Source: Microcaldota archaeon
GTDB lineage: Archaea; Micrarchaeota; Micrarchaeia; Micrarchaeales; CABMGC01
Length of the DNA: 40,457 nt
NCBI GenBank assembly: GCA_021848025.1
Contig: JAJZND010000014.1
Coordinates: 1 to 40,457, forward strand
Reading direction: 5' to 3'
Shown: positions 7,854 to 17,276 of the stretch, one piece after another
Position numbering within the stretch: position 1 is the first letter of the stretch
Layout of the letters: each line of letters opens with the position of its first letter
Translations under genes and position numbers: made by a program
The notes under the pieces: generated by a model
Database searches by the model: none
What the model saw: only the letters and a program-made list of their open reading frames with translations
Told to the model about the DNA's origin: nothing

Positions 7854-8729
7854 TCCGCCCAACCACCTGGCAACCTCTCTGCACAGGATCTCTTCATGGA
7901 AGTGGAATGCATGGTCTGCGCCATCTATAATAACGCATCTGAAATTTGGCGATCCTGCCTTCATTTCTAATATATTGCGGCATTCGCCAGGCGGTTTGGT
8001 AGCCCATTCATCTTTCGCGCCTAACGCCACAAAGACAGGTAGTCGGATACTTCCAAATTCTTTTAGTTCTCCATCAAAATTGAAGAGCCTGCCCTCTGCC
8101 CTTTCCGGATCTGCGATTGAAAGGAATCTTTCGGCTGAGAATCCGATGTCATCCAGACCCACAATCTTATCTAGTGGCGCTCTGAGAGCCTTTACTATCA
8201 TCCCATGCATCTTTTTTCCGTACCTCTTTCTTGCCGCGTTATAGTCATCTCCAGGAGCGAGAAAGACCATCGCAGAGACGTTGGTGCTGCGAGTTTTTAG
8301 CTGATAGTACAGAATCTTCTGGCAGCCTGTGCTGTGGCCGCAGAGGATTATCTTGGAGTAACCTTCGTCCTCAAGGAACTTTATTGCGCCGCCTATATCG
8401 TACTTTGAATCCTCAAATTTCTCGTATCGCGTGCCAATCCTTATGCTTTCTTCCTTTCCATTCCTAAGCTTCTTGCCCCAGCTTTCTATGTCGTGGCCTC
8501 GCGTGTTTATAATCAATGTGGAATAGCCTTCATTTTTTAAACTATCTGCAAGCGCAAATGGGAGTATTCCTGAATAGAAACTGCTCGTCATGCCATGCAC
8601 GAAGACCATGCATCCTATGCTTTTCCGCGCCTCCGCGAAGAAGCCTGCCAGGACGAGGCCATCGGTAGCGAGGAATTTGACTAGCCGTCCTTTCTCTGAT
8701 TTAGGGTATTTTGGCTCTATCTTGGCCAT
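7848..8729 (-). CDS. alpha/beta hydrolase (serine aminopeptidase/lipase-like)
   Basis: This is a 293-residue soluble alpha/beta-hydrolase. The oxyanion segment is FVHGMTSS (residues 43-50). The nucleophile is Ser133 in GHSTG, the acid Asp240 in ALGAKDEW and the base His273 in DGADHAF, so the triad is complete. The short cap and overall length resemble family members that act on small esters, lipids or peptides; the substrate is unknown. It is convergent with the DUF192 gene (6-base overlap) and divergent from carA across about 145 bases. No signal peptide is present, so it should act in the cytoplasm. Confidence 0.82.
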   Translation of the reverse strand: MAKIEPKYPKSEKGRLVKFLATDGLVLAGFFAEARKSIGCMVFVHGMTSSFYSGILPFALADSLKNEGYSTLIINTRGHDIESWGKKLRNGKEESIRIGTRYEKFEDSKYDIGGAIKFLEDEGYSKIILCGHSTGCQKILYYQLKTRSTNVSAMVFLAPGDDYNAARKRYGKKMHGMIVKALRAPLDKIVGLDDIGFSAERFLSIADPERAEGRLFNFDGELKEFGSIRLPVFVALGAKDEWATKPPGECRNILEMKAGSPNFRCVIIDGADHAFHFHEEILCREVARWLGGL

Positions 8730-8862
8730 AGTATTAACCTTGTTGAAAGTAGATTCACGATTGTAAGCGTGGGATTTATATTCTTTTAGAAGTATGCTTA
8801 TGCGAGTGTTTACATGCTTGGCGAGTTTTTACCAAGCCCTGCTAGAGATCTACTTTTCCATC

Positions 8863-8868
8863 GGTGAT
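8863..8868 (+). promoter_or_regulatory. Shine-Dalgarno GGTGAT that fixes the carA start
   Basis: GGTGAT ends seven bases before ATG 8876. It overlaps the ORF-track GTG (8864) and the ATG at 8867, so these upstream codons are part of the ribosome site and not starts. Confidence 0.55.
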
Positions 8869-8875
8869 GTTTTGC

Positions 8876-9973
8876 ATGTCTGAGAATCAAGCATATCTCT
8901 ATCTAGAAGACGGCACAGTGATAGAAGGCGCAGGTTTTGGTGCAAGGACGCACAGATATGGGGAGCTGGTCTTCTCTACATCAATGAACGGGTATCCTGA
9001 AAGCATGACAGATCCTTCTTACAAGGGGCAGGTGCTTATTTTCACCCATCCGCTTATAGGAAATTATGGCATACCGGAGATGATATCTGAGAACGGGATA
9101 CTTGAGAATTTTGAATCAGAGGGCATAAAGACGGAGGGGATTGTGGTAAGCGAAGCAACTTCAGGCAGGAGATGGAACGGAAAGCTCACGCTTGATGAAT
9201 GGCTGCGTAATGAAGGCATACCTGGAATCTCAGGCATTGACACGCGCGAACTTACAAAGAGAATAAGGGAGGGAGGCGTGCTAAGTTGTGTAATCTCAAA
9301 CGCAGGCAAGATGGATGACCCTTTCACGGACCTCTCCAGGAAATACGACACAAATACCGGACTCATCGGGTCAGTTTCCATAGAAAAGGCCATAGTTTAC
9401 AGGGGAAGGAGCAATAAGACGATAGCGCTTGTTGACCTGGGTGTCAAGCATGGAATACTTAGGAACTTATTAAAAAGTGGATACACGCTCGCCAGGCTAC
9501 CGCATGACTGTACGGCAGACGAGATAATGAGCTATGATCCAGTTGGTGTTGTATACAGCAACGGGCCAGGCAATCCGAATACAATGAAGGTAGAATCGGA
9601 CAGCCTTGCTGCGGTGCTTGAGTACAAGCTGCCTGTGCTTGGAATCTGCCTTGGCCATCAGCTTAGCATAGCTGCGCTTGGAGGCAGAATAACGAAGATG
9701 AAGTATGGGCATAGGGCGGTAAACAAAGCAGTGGTAGATATGAAGACAGGGAGAGGATATATAACAACGCACAACCACGGCTATGCATGCTATACTCAGG
9801 ATATGCCTGCGGGAATTGAGCCGTGGCTTGTCAGCCCTGACGACAGGGTAGTTGAGGGCATTAGGCAGGAGAAACTATTAAGCGTGCAATTCCACCCTGA
9901 ATCTAGGCCAGGGACAAATGATACGCACTTCATATTCAGCGAATTCGAAAAGATGGTCAGGAATGGAACATAG
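8876..9973 (+). CDS. carA: carbamoyl-phosphate synthase small (glutaminase) subunit
   Basis: This 365-residue protein hydrolyses glutamine and passes ammonia to CarB for carbamoyl phosphate synthesis, feeding pyrimidines and possibly arginine. The N-terminal CPSase domain covers about residues 1-150 (GYPESMTDPSYKGQVLIFTHPLIGNYG). The class I glutamine amidotransferase domain covers about 175-360, with nucleophile Cys258 in GICLGHQ and the His340/Glu342 pair in FHPESRPG. Length is typical. The start is ATG 8876 because GGTGAT lies seven bases upstream. The gene overlaps carB by 11 bases, giving a classic coupled carAB pair. Confidence 0.96.
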   Translation: MSENQAYLYLEDGTVIEGAGFGARTHRYGELVFSTSMNGYPESMTDPSYKGQVLIFTHPLIGNYGIPEMISENGILENFESEGIKTEGIVVSEATSGRRWNGKLTLDEWLRNEGIPGISGIDTRELTKRIREGGVLSCVISNAGKMDDPFTDLSRKYDTNTGLIGSVSIEKAIVYRGRSNKTIALVDLGVKHGILRNLLKSGYTLARLPHDCTADEIMSYDPVGVVYSNGPGNPNTMKVESDSLAAVLEYKLPVLGICLGHQLSIAALGGRITKMKYGHRAVNKAVVDMKTGRGYITTHNHGYACYTQDMPAGIEPWLVSPDDRVVEGIRQEKLLSVQFHPESRPGTNDTHFIFSEFEKMVRNGT

Positions 9974-12900
9974 GAAGGTGCTGGTAATAGGCTCAGGAGC
10001 AATAAAGATAGCTGAGGCAGCGGAATTTGACTACAGCGGAAGCCAGGCGCTGAAGGCACTTAAGGAAGAAGGCATAGAAACAGTGCTCGTAAATCCGAAC
10101 GTGGCAACGGTCCAGACAAGCCATATAATGGCTGACAGGATATACATGATTCCATTGGTTCCAGAATATATTGAAAAAGTTATAGAGAAGGAGAGGCCGG
10201 ATGGCATCTTCCTCGGATTCGGAGGGCAGAGCGCGCTCAATGCAGGGGTAGATCTGCATTCGAAAGGCGTGCTTGAAAAATATAATGTCAAGGTGCTTGG
10301 GACTCATCTAGAAGGAATAGAGAAGGCGCTGAGCAGGGCTGAATTCAAGAAAGCTATGGAAAAGATAGGGTTGGAAACCCCTCCGAGCGTTAATGCAACG
10401 GGTATAGATGGGGCAATTAAGATAGCAAAGACTTTGGAATACCCAGTAATACTCAGAGTAAGCTTCAATCTGGGCGGAAGAGGATCGATAATTGCCTGGA
10501 ATGAGGATGAATTGGTAAAAGGCCTTGATAAGGCATTTGCGCAGAGCAAGACAAAGGAGGTGCTCATTGAGAAGCACCTGCGCGGCTGGAAGGAGATTGA
10601 GTATGAGGTCGTCAGAGATTCGCTTGGCAACTGCGCAGTGACAGCCTGCATAGAGAATCTTGATCCAATGGGAGTGCATACCGGTGAATCGGTTGTAGTG
10701 ACACCCGCACAGACGCTTGACAATCGCGAGTACCAGGAGATGAGGAGCGCAGCCATAAAGGTTGCTGAATGCATAAATCTAGTTGGAGAGTGCAATGTCC
10801 AATTTGCACTGGATCCCAAGAGCTACAGATTTTATGTCATCGAGACAAATCCGCGCATGTCTAGATCAAGTGCTCTGGCGAGCAAGGCAACAGGATATCC
10901 CCTTGCATACGTAAGCGCAAAGCTTGCGCTTGGCTATAAACTGCACGAAGTGAAGAACAGCGTATCGAAGGTCACTACGGCCTTCTTTGAGCCAAGCCTG
11001 GACTACATAACGATAAAGATGCCGAGATGGGACCTGGAGAAGTTTGAGCTGGCATCTGCTTCCATAGGAACCGAGATGAAGAGCATAGGAGAGGTGATGA
11101 GCATAGGCAGGAATTTTGAGGAAGCGTTCCAGAAGTCGATACGCATGCTGGATATAGGCGAGCCGGGATTAACCTGCGGAAGCGTGTACAATTCAGGGAT
11201 GAAAAGGAATGAGCTTGAGATCGCGCTTAAGGAAAAGCGCCCGTACTGGTTCCTTTACGCAGCCAAGTGGTTCAAGGAGGGATACCCGCTTGAAGAGCTC
11301 TTTGAGATACTCCATGTGGATCGCTTCTTTCTTGGCAAGATAAAGAACATTGTTGAAGCGTATGAAGAGTATATGAAAGAGGATGACCCAGGAATGGAGA
11401 AGTACACTGCGATGAAGAAGCTTGGCTTTTCCGATCATCAGCTAGGAAACAGGAGGGGGCACACTGAGCCGTTCTTAAAGCAGATAGACACACTGGCAGG
11501 AGAATGGCCAGCTAGGACCAATTACCTCTACGCTACGTATAATGGCTCTGCAGACGACAAGAAAAGTGCGGAAAATGGAAATCGTCTGCTTGTCATCGGC
11601 GCAGGATGCTTCAGGATTGGCGTCAGCGTTGAATTTGACTGGAGCGCCATCTCTCTGGTAGAGAGCGCAAGGAAGCATTTTGATTCGATAGCGCTGATGA
11701 ACTGCAACCCTGAGACCGTCTCCACTGACTGGGACTCTGCCTCAGAGCTCTATTTCGAGGAGCTCAGCAGTGAGAGCATACTCAGCATTTATAGGAAAAT
11801 GAGGTTCAGCAGGATAGCGATTTTCGCATCAGGCCAGATAGGGAATAATATAGCTGAAGAGCTGGAAAACGGCGGTGCGAAGCTGTTCGGAAGCAGCGCT
11901 AAGAGCATCGGAGGCGCTGAAGACAGGGATAGATTTGCAACCATCGTTGACAGGCTCGGAATAAAGCAGCCCAGATGGACAAGCGCCAAATCCATCTCTG
12001 AGATCAAAAAGTTCATAGACGAGGTTGGCTTTCCAGTCCTGATAAGGCCAAGCTATATACTCAGCGGGGCTGCAATGAAGGTAGCCAACAACGCAGAGGA
12101 ATTTGAGAGGTTCATGGAGAGAGCTGCGGTTGTCTCACGCAGGTATCCAGTAGTGATATCCAAATATTTCGATTCTAGCGTAGAAGCCGAGATGGACTGC
12201 GCAAGCGATGGAAAGAATGTAATAGGAGTCAGCATGCAGCATATCGAAGAGGCAGGGGTGCACAGCGGAGATTCTACAATAATAACCCCTTTCTTCCATG
12301 AAAAAGGCGTGAAGAAGAAGATGAATGAAGCTGCGCTCTCTCTCGCGCGCGAAATGGAGATTAGAGGCCCTTTCAATATACAGTTTCTGATTAAAGATGG
12401 CGACCCTTATATAATAGAACTGAACCTTAGAGCCAGCAGGTCAATGCCATTCAGCTCGAAGTCAGTAGGAATAAACATGGTTGATTATGGAGTGAAGGGC
12501 ATTACCGGAAGATTTGATTGGAGCGAATTTTATGAACCTGATCATAAATCCTACGCAGCAAAATCAGCGCAATTTTCATGGAGCCAGATAAAGGGCGCGT
12601 ACCCTCTTCTTGGGCCTGAGATGAGAAGCACAGGGGAAGCAGCGTCGATGGGAACCAGCCTGAATGATGCATTGCTTAAGAGCTGGCTCTCGATAAATCC
12701 GAACAGGATTCCCGAGAAGGCAATCCTGCTTTATGGAAGTCCAGGAAGAAAGGATGTGGAAGATTGCGCGAGGAGCCTCTCGGATTTCGATCTGCTGACC
12801 TTGAAAGGCGCTGAAGCAAGCAATGTAGAAGTAAAGTCCGCTGAAGAGGCGATTGAAGCTATGAGAGAAGGAGAAGTGGGCATGCTCGTTACTCAGGATG

Positions 12901-13046
12901 ACATGCGAAGCACCGATTATTCTGTAAGGAGAACCGCTGCCGACCTGAATATACCTATGGTGCTCAACTTTAGACTTGCACAGACGCTTGCGGCTGCATT
13001 CAAAGACAGGCATATTAGCGTAAAGGAATTGAGGGAATACTGGTAA
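9963..13046 (+). CDS. carB: carbamoyl-phosphate synthase large subunit
   Basis: This 1027-residue protein has the duplicated architecture of CarB. A first ATP-grasp half begins EHRKVLVIGSGAIKIAEAAEFDYSGSQALKALKEEG. A second half begins at about residue 538 with NRLLVIGAGCFRIGVSVEFDWS and contains SYILSGAAMKV and IIELNLRASRS. A shorter C-terminal MGS-like allosteric region ends the protein. It makes carbamoyl phosphate from bicarbonate, ammonia and two ATP. The ORF track starts at 9918 inside carA, but the homologous start is ATG 9963, overlapping the carA stop. Local base composition is G/C-rich compared with the secretion-like cluster further right. The gene ends 8 bases before the convergent DHOD-like gene. 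Confidence 0.96.
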   Translation: MEHRKVLVIGSGAIKIAEAAEFDYSGSQALKALKEEGIETVLVNPNVATVQTSHIMADRIYMIPLVPEYIEKVIEKERPDGIFLGFGGQSALNAGVDLHSKGVLEKYNVKVLGTHLEGIEKALSRAEFKKAMEKIGLETPPSVNATGIDGAIKIAKTLEYPVILRVSFNLGGRGSIIAWNEDELVKGLDKAFAQSKTKEVLIEKHLRGWKEIEYEVVRDSLGNCAVTACIENLDPMGVHTGESVVVTPAQTLDNREYQEMRSAAIKVAECINLVGECNVQFALDPKSYRFYVIETNPRMSRSSALASKATGYPLAYVSAKLALGYKLHEVKNSVSKVTTAFFEPSLDYITIKMPRWDLEKFELASASIGTEMKSIGEVMSIGRNFEEAFQKSIRMLDIGEPGLTCGSVYNSGMKRNELEIALKEKRPYWFLYAAKWFKEGYPLEELFEILHVDRFFLGKIKNIVEAYEEYMKEDDPGMEKYTAMKKLGFSDHQLGNRRGHTEPFLKQIDTLAGEWPARTNYLYATYNGSADDKKSAENGNRLLVIGAGCFRIGVSVEFDWSAISLVESARKHFDSIALMNCNPETVSTDWDSASELYFEELSSESILSIYRKMRFSRIAIFASGQIGNNIAEELENGGAKLFGSSAKSIGGAEDRDRFATIVDRLGIKQPRWTSAKSISEIKKFIDEVGFPVLIRPSYILSGAAMKVANNAEEFERFMERAAVVSRRYPVVISKYFDSSVEAEMDCASDGKNVIGVSMQHIEEAGVHSGDSTIITPFFHEKGVKKKMNEAALSLAREMEIRGPFNIQFLIKDGDPYIIELNLRASRSMPFSSKSVGINMVDYGVKGITGRFDWSEFYEPDHKSYAAKSAQFSWSQIKGAYPLLGPEMRSTGEAASMGTSLNDALLKSWLSINPNRIPEKAILLYGSPGRKDVEDCARSLSDFDLLTLKGAEASNVEVKSAEEAIEAMREGEVGMLVTQDDMRSTDYSVRRTAADLNIPMVLNFRLAQTLAAAFKDRHISVKELREYW

Positions 13047-13053
13047 TAGTACT

Positions 13054-14157
13054 TTATTCCTTTGAGATGCTTTGCAATAGGCGCTTTTTTACTTCAAGCG
13101 CAAATGTTGGTCTTGAAACTGCCGCTGCGGCAGATTCGACTGCATCTGCGCCCATGCTGAGTCTTTCCAGGACATCTCCAGGAGTAACTACGCCGCCAAC
13201 ACTGAAGATCTTGAAATTATAACCTGTCTCCTTTCTTACCTTGAGCAACTGCCTGAGCGCGTCTTTTGCATATGGTTTTAGTGGCTTGTAAGAAATGCCT
13301 GCCTTCTGCCTGTTGCTTCCGAACGCATATGATCCGTCCCTGTTCCTCACTACCGCTGGCTTTGAGTTTATAGCGACAATGCCGCCCCTGCCGCTCAGAA
13401 GCGGAGCGACTACAAGGGCAAACGTTTCAAGGTTTTCCCTATACCCTATCTTGACAAGTATTGGTATGCCTAGCTTGCGGGTAAGCTCCTTTAATATCTC
13501 TCCGGTAAATGCAGCATCGTCCTGTATATCCTTTGAGTTTCCTGCCATCTCGTTTGGACAGGAGATATTGATTTCGTATGCATCTGCGCCTATCTTTTCT
13601 GCTTTTTTGCCTATCTCCACATATTGCCCTATTATCTCATCATGGGATTTGGCCTGGGTTATTACCCCGCTTATAATAAGCGGCACAGTGCGGTTCTCTC
13701 CTTTGAAAGCGGCAAGTTCAGGTTCCCAGATCTGCGGACCTAGACAATGCATCCCGAATGAATTGGCCATCATTTCCGTAGGCTTGCTGCTTGTCACAAA
13801 TCCTTTCTCAAAGCTGCCTTTGCTGAGATAAAACGAATGCGGCATTGGATTTGCCTCCCATCTCCTATCCCTTACTGTCTTCTGAGTCAGGAAGCCGTAG
13901 CCGAGCTCTTTGTATATGCTAAGAAATCTTCCGCCATAGGCTGCCCCAGATGCAATGCCAAAGGGCATCGACGCCTTGAAATTAGGAAAAATATTTTTGC
14001 CTAGCAATAATCCCGTGGGATCCAGACGGGCTATCTCTTTTTTTAGCTTATTGATCGTTGCGTACTCAGTGCGGGTCAGCATTCGCGGACCACGCCTGTA
14101 ATTCTCAAAAAAGTGTATTTTGTTGTTATATAAAGGCGCCAGCCTCGAAATTGCCAT
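13054..14157 (-). CDS. pyrD: dihydroorotate dehydrogenase-like flavoprotein
   Basis: This 367-residue FMN TIM-barrel protein of the dihydroorotate dehydrogenase family is expected to oxidise dihydroorotate to orotate in pyrimidine synthesis. Visible features are the N-terminal PFGIASGAAYGGRFLSIYKELGYGFLTQKTV, the central YEINISCPNEM (family: NxSCPN), and the phosphate-binding end SVGGVVTPGDVLERLSMGADAV. NSFGMHCLG sits where DHODs have NxxGL/NxG. The N-terminal extension resembles class 2 enzymes in length, but no membrane helix is obvious. Convergence with carB supports a pyrimidine role. Related dihydropyrimidine or tRNA-dihydrouridine-like reductases cannot be excluded. The TATA-like element AAAGTATAAAAT upstream suggests a nearly leaderless mRNA from ATG 14157. 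Confidence 0.8.
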   Translation of the reverse strand: MAISRLAPLYNNKIHFFENYRRGPRMLTRTEYATINKLKKEIARLDPTGLLLGKNIFPNFKASMPFGIASGAAYGGRFLSIYKELGYGFLTQKTVRDRRWEANPMPHSFYLSKGSFEKGFVTSSKPTEMMANSFGMHCLGPQIWEPELAAFKGENRTVPLIISGVITQAKSHDEIIGQYVEIGKKAEKIGADAYEINISCPNEMAGNSKDIQDDAAFTGEILKELTRKLGIPILVKIGYRENLETFALVVAPLLSGRGGIVAINSKPAVVRNRDGSYAFGSNRQKAGISYKPLKPYAKDALRQLLKVRKETGYNFKIFSVGGVVTPGDVLERLSMGADAVESAAAAVSRPTFALEVKKRLLQSISKE

Positions 14158-14559
14158 TTCTTACCCTGGATTTTATACTTTATTAATAGGTTGCTATTTA
14201 TTGCTTTCGCAACCAGCGCATAAAATAAACGATTGCGGCCAGCAACGGCTTATTATAATATTTATTGCTCTTGCTGGGCCGCATCTGGCTGCTTCACCTT
14301 CTATTCAGCTCCTCTTCCCAGAGAACATTTCCACCACCACTTCATTATAATGGCCTTTCTGTATTTAAAGATTGGCAGGTCTCTTTGAATAGCGGAACTT
14401 CCAGAAGTCCAGCTCAGAATATAAGATAGGCTGTTTGGATGCAGTAGTTTAAAGCTTATTCCAACAATTACAGCAACTTTATCTATGCACCATGGCATCA
14501 TGAATCGGAAAAATACTGAAGCCGTAGAAGCAGGTGAACCCTGCAGAATTTGGATGAAT
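14158..14559. other. 400-base noncoding stretch with the DHOD promoter and a long hairpin
   Basis: There is no convincing gene. From the left it holds a minus-strand TATA-like element (14171-14182) for the DHOD-like gene, then an imperfect inverted repeat TGCGGCCAGCAA / TTGCTGGGCCGCA (14234-14245 and 14271-14283), then A/T-rich sequence up to tRNA-Thr. The small frames here have no sensible composition. A short hairpin GCAGG/CCTGC lies near 14530. Confidence 0.5.
14234..14283. repeat. imperfect 12-bp inverted repeat upstream of the DHOD-like gene
   Basis: TGCGGCCAGCAA and TTGCTGGGCCGCA are complementary over 12 pairs with one bulged G, around a 25-base A/T-rich loop. It lies just beyond the promoter of the pyrimidine gene, so an operator or a structured RNA is possible. 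No function is shown. Confidence 0.55.
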
Positions 14560-14631
<72 letters not shown>

Positions 14632-14692
14632 TTATACACTACATATATTGGAATATATTTAAGTATCTCTGCTTCCCCTTAATTTGCCATCT

Positions 14693-16033
14693 TTAGAGCG
14701 TATGTGCAGAATGCGCCATTACGGATGCGTGCTGAGGCCGCTCAGGAATTGTATGTTTGTTAGGATTCAGTATCGCCTTAAGTGGATATATGCTTGCGAA
14801 GATCAGAAGCGCAGCAGTTATATAGAAAAGAGTGAATCCTTCTACAAGAATTACACCTGCGAAGATTGCACCGGACAGGTAACCGACCCATCCTATACCA
14901 TTATATATGCCAAGGGCATTTCCCCTGCCCCTATCGCCTATGGACTTGAAGAGTATGGAATATGATGAAGTGTAATATATAGGATAGGAGAAGCCTGCAA
15001 AGAGCGCATATAGGAATATGTTTGCTGCAAAGAACCAGACGCCTATGATTAGGAAGCTCATGCCTATCATTACATAAGAAATGCCCCGCACTGCAATCAT
15101 GCTTGCCATTGTATATTCAAGCCGGTCTTTGTTTAGCATCCTATGTACATAGTAAAAAAGGGCTGTCTGGATGATCATGGCTAACAGTATTACCATGAAT
15201 ACACCTGATTCTGCGACCCCGTGTACATTAAGTGAGGCAGGATACTCTGCGTTGACCATGCTCATGCCGATATTGAATATGAGCCAGGATATGCAGAGAA
15301 GCGCGAACGTACTGTGCATGCGTTTTGACAAATGCAGATTTCTTACTATCCCGAGCACCTTCTTAGGCTCTGGAAGCCTGACAAACCTTAACGGATATGA
15401 AAGCAGGGAGAAGATGTTGACAAGATGCTTTCCCACCTCCTCCTCCTTCTTTACCGAGATATTGGGCTCTATTATAACAAAATATGCGAAGACCGTTGAA
15501 ACTAGGGATGAGATTCCGAACAGAAGTATGATTACCTTGAGAGAGGAGAAGCCAGCCACTATAGCAGCTATAATAAGGCCAATTACCATGCCTATCCCTG
15601 AAACAGTCTGCAGGCTGGAGAAGTTCTTTGACCAGTTTTCCCGCCTGTCCGTCTCCATTACCAGCAAATTGTAAGCAGTTGGATTCGCCTGCTGGAAGAG
15701 CCCTATGCCTGAATAAAGCAGGATGAGCTCTAGGACATTGCTTGAGAAGTACATCAAGAAGAGAAGCGCAGTTACCCCGATATAAGATATAAGTATGAAT
15801 TGCTTCCGCTTACCGGCCATGTCGGTCAAACGACCCCAGAAGAAGGAAAAGAGCGTGGAAACTGCATTGAAGGCTGTTGCTGTAAGCGCAACATCGACTA
15901 GGTTGCCTCCCAAGGCAAGCACATAAAGAGGTACAAGCGTAGCTAAAGGGGCGTATGCAAGGTTCGCAGGAATCGTTGCAAGCATCCATCTAGTATAGCT
16001 AGTCAGGGCTAGCAGTTTAGGATTTTTATGCAT
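14693..16033 (-). CDS. MFS transporter (12-helix type)
   Basis: This 446-residue polytopic membrane protein has a motif-A-like loop (WGRLTDMAGKRKQFI) after helix 2, a central cytoplasmic loop of about 60 residues between the two six-helix halves, and a second motif-A-like RGNALGIYNGIGW later. This is the 12-helix MFS layout, not the 14-helix layout of the two exporters further left, and it is not a close paralog of them. Substrate and direction are unknown. The C-terminal tail (NPNKHTIPERPQHASVMAHSAHTL) is hydrophilic and histidine-containing. It stands alone between tRNA-Thr and an orphan gene on the same strand. Confidence 0.85.
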   Translation of the reverse strand: MHKNPKLLALTSYTRWMLATIPANLAYAPLATLVPLYVLALGGNLVDVALTATAFNAVSTLFSFFWGRLTDMAGKRKQFILISYIGVTALLFLMYFSSNVLELILLYSGIGLFQQANPTAYNLLVMETDRRENWSKNFSSLQTVSGIGMVIGLIIAAIVAGFSSLKVIILLFGISSLVSTVFAYFVIIEPNISVKKEEEVGKHLVNIFSLLSYPLRFVRLPEPKKVLGIVRNLHLSKRMHSTFALLCISWLIFNIGMSMVNAEYPASLNVHGVAESGVFMVILLAMIIQTALFYYVHRMLNKDRLEYTMASMIAVRGISYVMIGMSFLIIGVWFFAANIFLYALFAGFSYPIYYTSSYSILFKSIGDRGRGNALGIYNGIGWVGYLSGAIFAGVILVEGFTLFYITAALLIFASIYPLKAILNPNKHTIPERPQHASVMAHSAHTL

Positions 16034-16139
16034 GCGGGGTCTCTTGTTTTAGGATTATGAGATAAAGACAATTAATACTCTCTAGCAAACATTATAAATA
16101 TTGCGCGGAAGGCAGAATAGCGGAATAACAGCGCATTGA

Positions 16140-17093
16140 TCATCTCCGCATGGCGCTTACCGCACCTGGCCATGGTCTTTTGACTATCAGTAACTCTATC
16201 CTGTCAACATTTGAAAGGCCAAGAAGCTTCGTTGGTGCATCTGCTGCTTTAACGCCGCCCGAAATTATGCTATCTGCCAATCTGTTTGCTATGACAGAAT
16301 ATTCCACATCAGATGCATTTCGTGAATTGAGTTTTTCTATATCTTGCGCAAATTTCCTGAAAGCAGGCTCTCCACGCACCCTCCACATCTCGGTCCACGG
16401 CTTTAATGCAGACTGCAGGCTTTCAATTCCAGTGTTGTCGTTTTCAGCGGCAAGGCCGTTAGCCTCGCAGAAGCCATTGAGACCAAGCTCATATCTTATC
16501 TCTTTAACACTAGGCATCCTGCCGTAGAGCATGCTGAAATCTGTTACGGCTATAACTGTCCGGAGCATGCTCCGGGCCCTGTTCTTGTACCACCAGTCCG
16601 GGGGTGCGCGGGATAAGATCCCAAATGACTCTACTTTTCCGGAGCGTAAGCTATCCTGAAACTGCGAAGGTATAGACACCATCTGCGATGCCGGATGGCC
16701 GTCAGACATCTTGCCTCCGGCATTCACTGCCCATTCCTTGAAACCCATCGCTTCGTATAGGCTTTCTATAGGGTATCCTCTCCCACCACGCCGCAACATC
16801 TGTTTGGACATGTCTGCTAGCAATGGATCTACATGATTAAATTCGATAGCATTTGGTAGCCTGTTGTTGCTTTTTACAAAATTGAGTACTTTTTCCCTTG
16901 CCTGATGCCATTTTACGCTTAGATTTGGCCCAAGAGACAGCCGTATATATTCAGTGATCGGCTTTGGTTTACATACTACCAGCCACCTTACTGTCTCCTC
17001 TTCTGTGATAGGATGCCTTCTAATAGCAGAGGCATCTGGATTTTTACCATTGCCTGTTCGATATGATGTCTTGTCTGCGACTTTTACCTCCAT
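16140..17093 (-). CDS. hypothetical protein, 317 aa
   Basis: No family is recognised. The protein is soluble, basic, and has no membrane segment. Two places share a pattern of a helix followed by R(L/M)P and a further acidic helix: VLNFVKSNNRLPNAIEF (about residues 89-105) and MLYGRMPSVKEI in the middle. This resembles, loosely, the repeated helical unit found with some homing endonucleases, but no HNH or LAGLIDADG motif is visible. Composition and codon use look genuine and there is no competing frame. It is divergent from the GNAT gene across about 180 bases that contain one copy of the TGTTGA-type motif cluster. Confidence 0.65.
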   Translation of the reverse strand: MEVKVADKTSYRTGNGKNPDASAIRRHPITEEETVRWLVVCKPKPITEYIRLSLGPNLSVKWHQAREKVLNFVKSNNRLPNAIEFNHVDPLLADMSKQMLRRGGRGYPIESLYEAMGFKEWAVNAGGKMSDGHPASQMVSIPSQFQDSLRSGKVESFGILSRAPPDWWYKNRARSMLRTVIAVTDFSMLYGRMPSVKEIRYELGLNGFCEANGLAAENDNTGIESLQSALKPWTEMWRVRGEPAFRKFAQDIEKLNSRNASDVEYSVIANRLADSIISGGVKAADAPTKLLGLSNVDRIELLIVKRPWPGAVSAMRR

Positions 17094-17169
17094 TGGAATC
17101 TACCGCTGCATCTGCTTAATTCAATTTCTTTATCTTAAGTTTGATTCTTAAGGCTTTCGGAAAAACTGG

Positions 17170-17222
17170 TTTTGTTGAAAAAGCCAAATTTTGTTTATAA
17201 AGCCGGACTTAATCAACAAAGC
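17170..17222. repeat. copy 1 of a duplicated TTTTGTTGA motif cluster (divergent intergenic)
   Basis: It contains TTTTGTTGA (17170), a related TTTTGTTTATAAA 19 bases later, and an inverted copy in GACTTAATCAACAAA (17206-17220). The last 15 bases recur exactly at 19166-19180, and the order and spacing of the motifs also recur there. It sits between the divergent orphan and GNAT genes, so it could be an operator. Confidence 0.75.
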
Positions 17223-17233
17223 CAGTGGAGATG

Positions 17234-17246
17234 TTAAGTTTAAATA
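17234..17246 (+). promoter_or_regulatory. TATA-like element for the GNAT gene
   Basis: TTAAGTTTAAATA is centred about 37 bases before ATG 17277, a plausible archaeal promoter position with a short leader. It lies immediately downstream of the repeated motif cluster. Confidence 0.45.
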
Positions 17247-17276
17247 TGAGGAAATAAACAGGTAATACTGATTAAC

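Noticed and set aside
9918-9962. Extended N-terminus of CarB given by the ORF track
   Set aside because: It overlaps the conserved end of CarA, and CarB homologues begin at the MEHRKVLVIGSG position.
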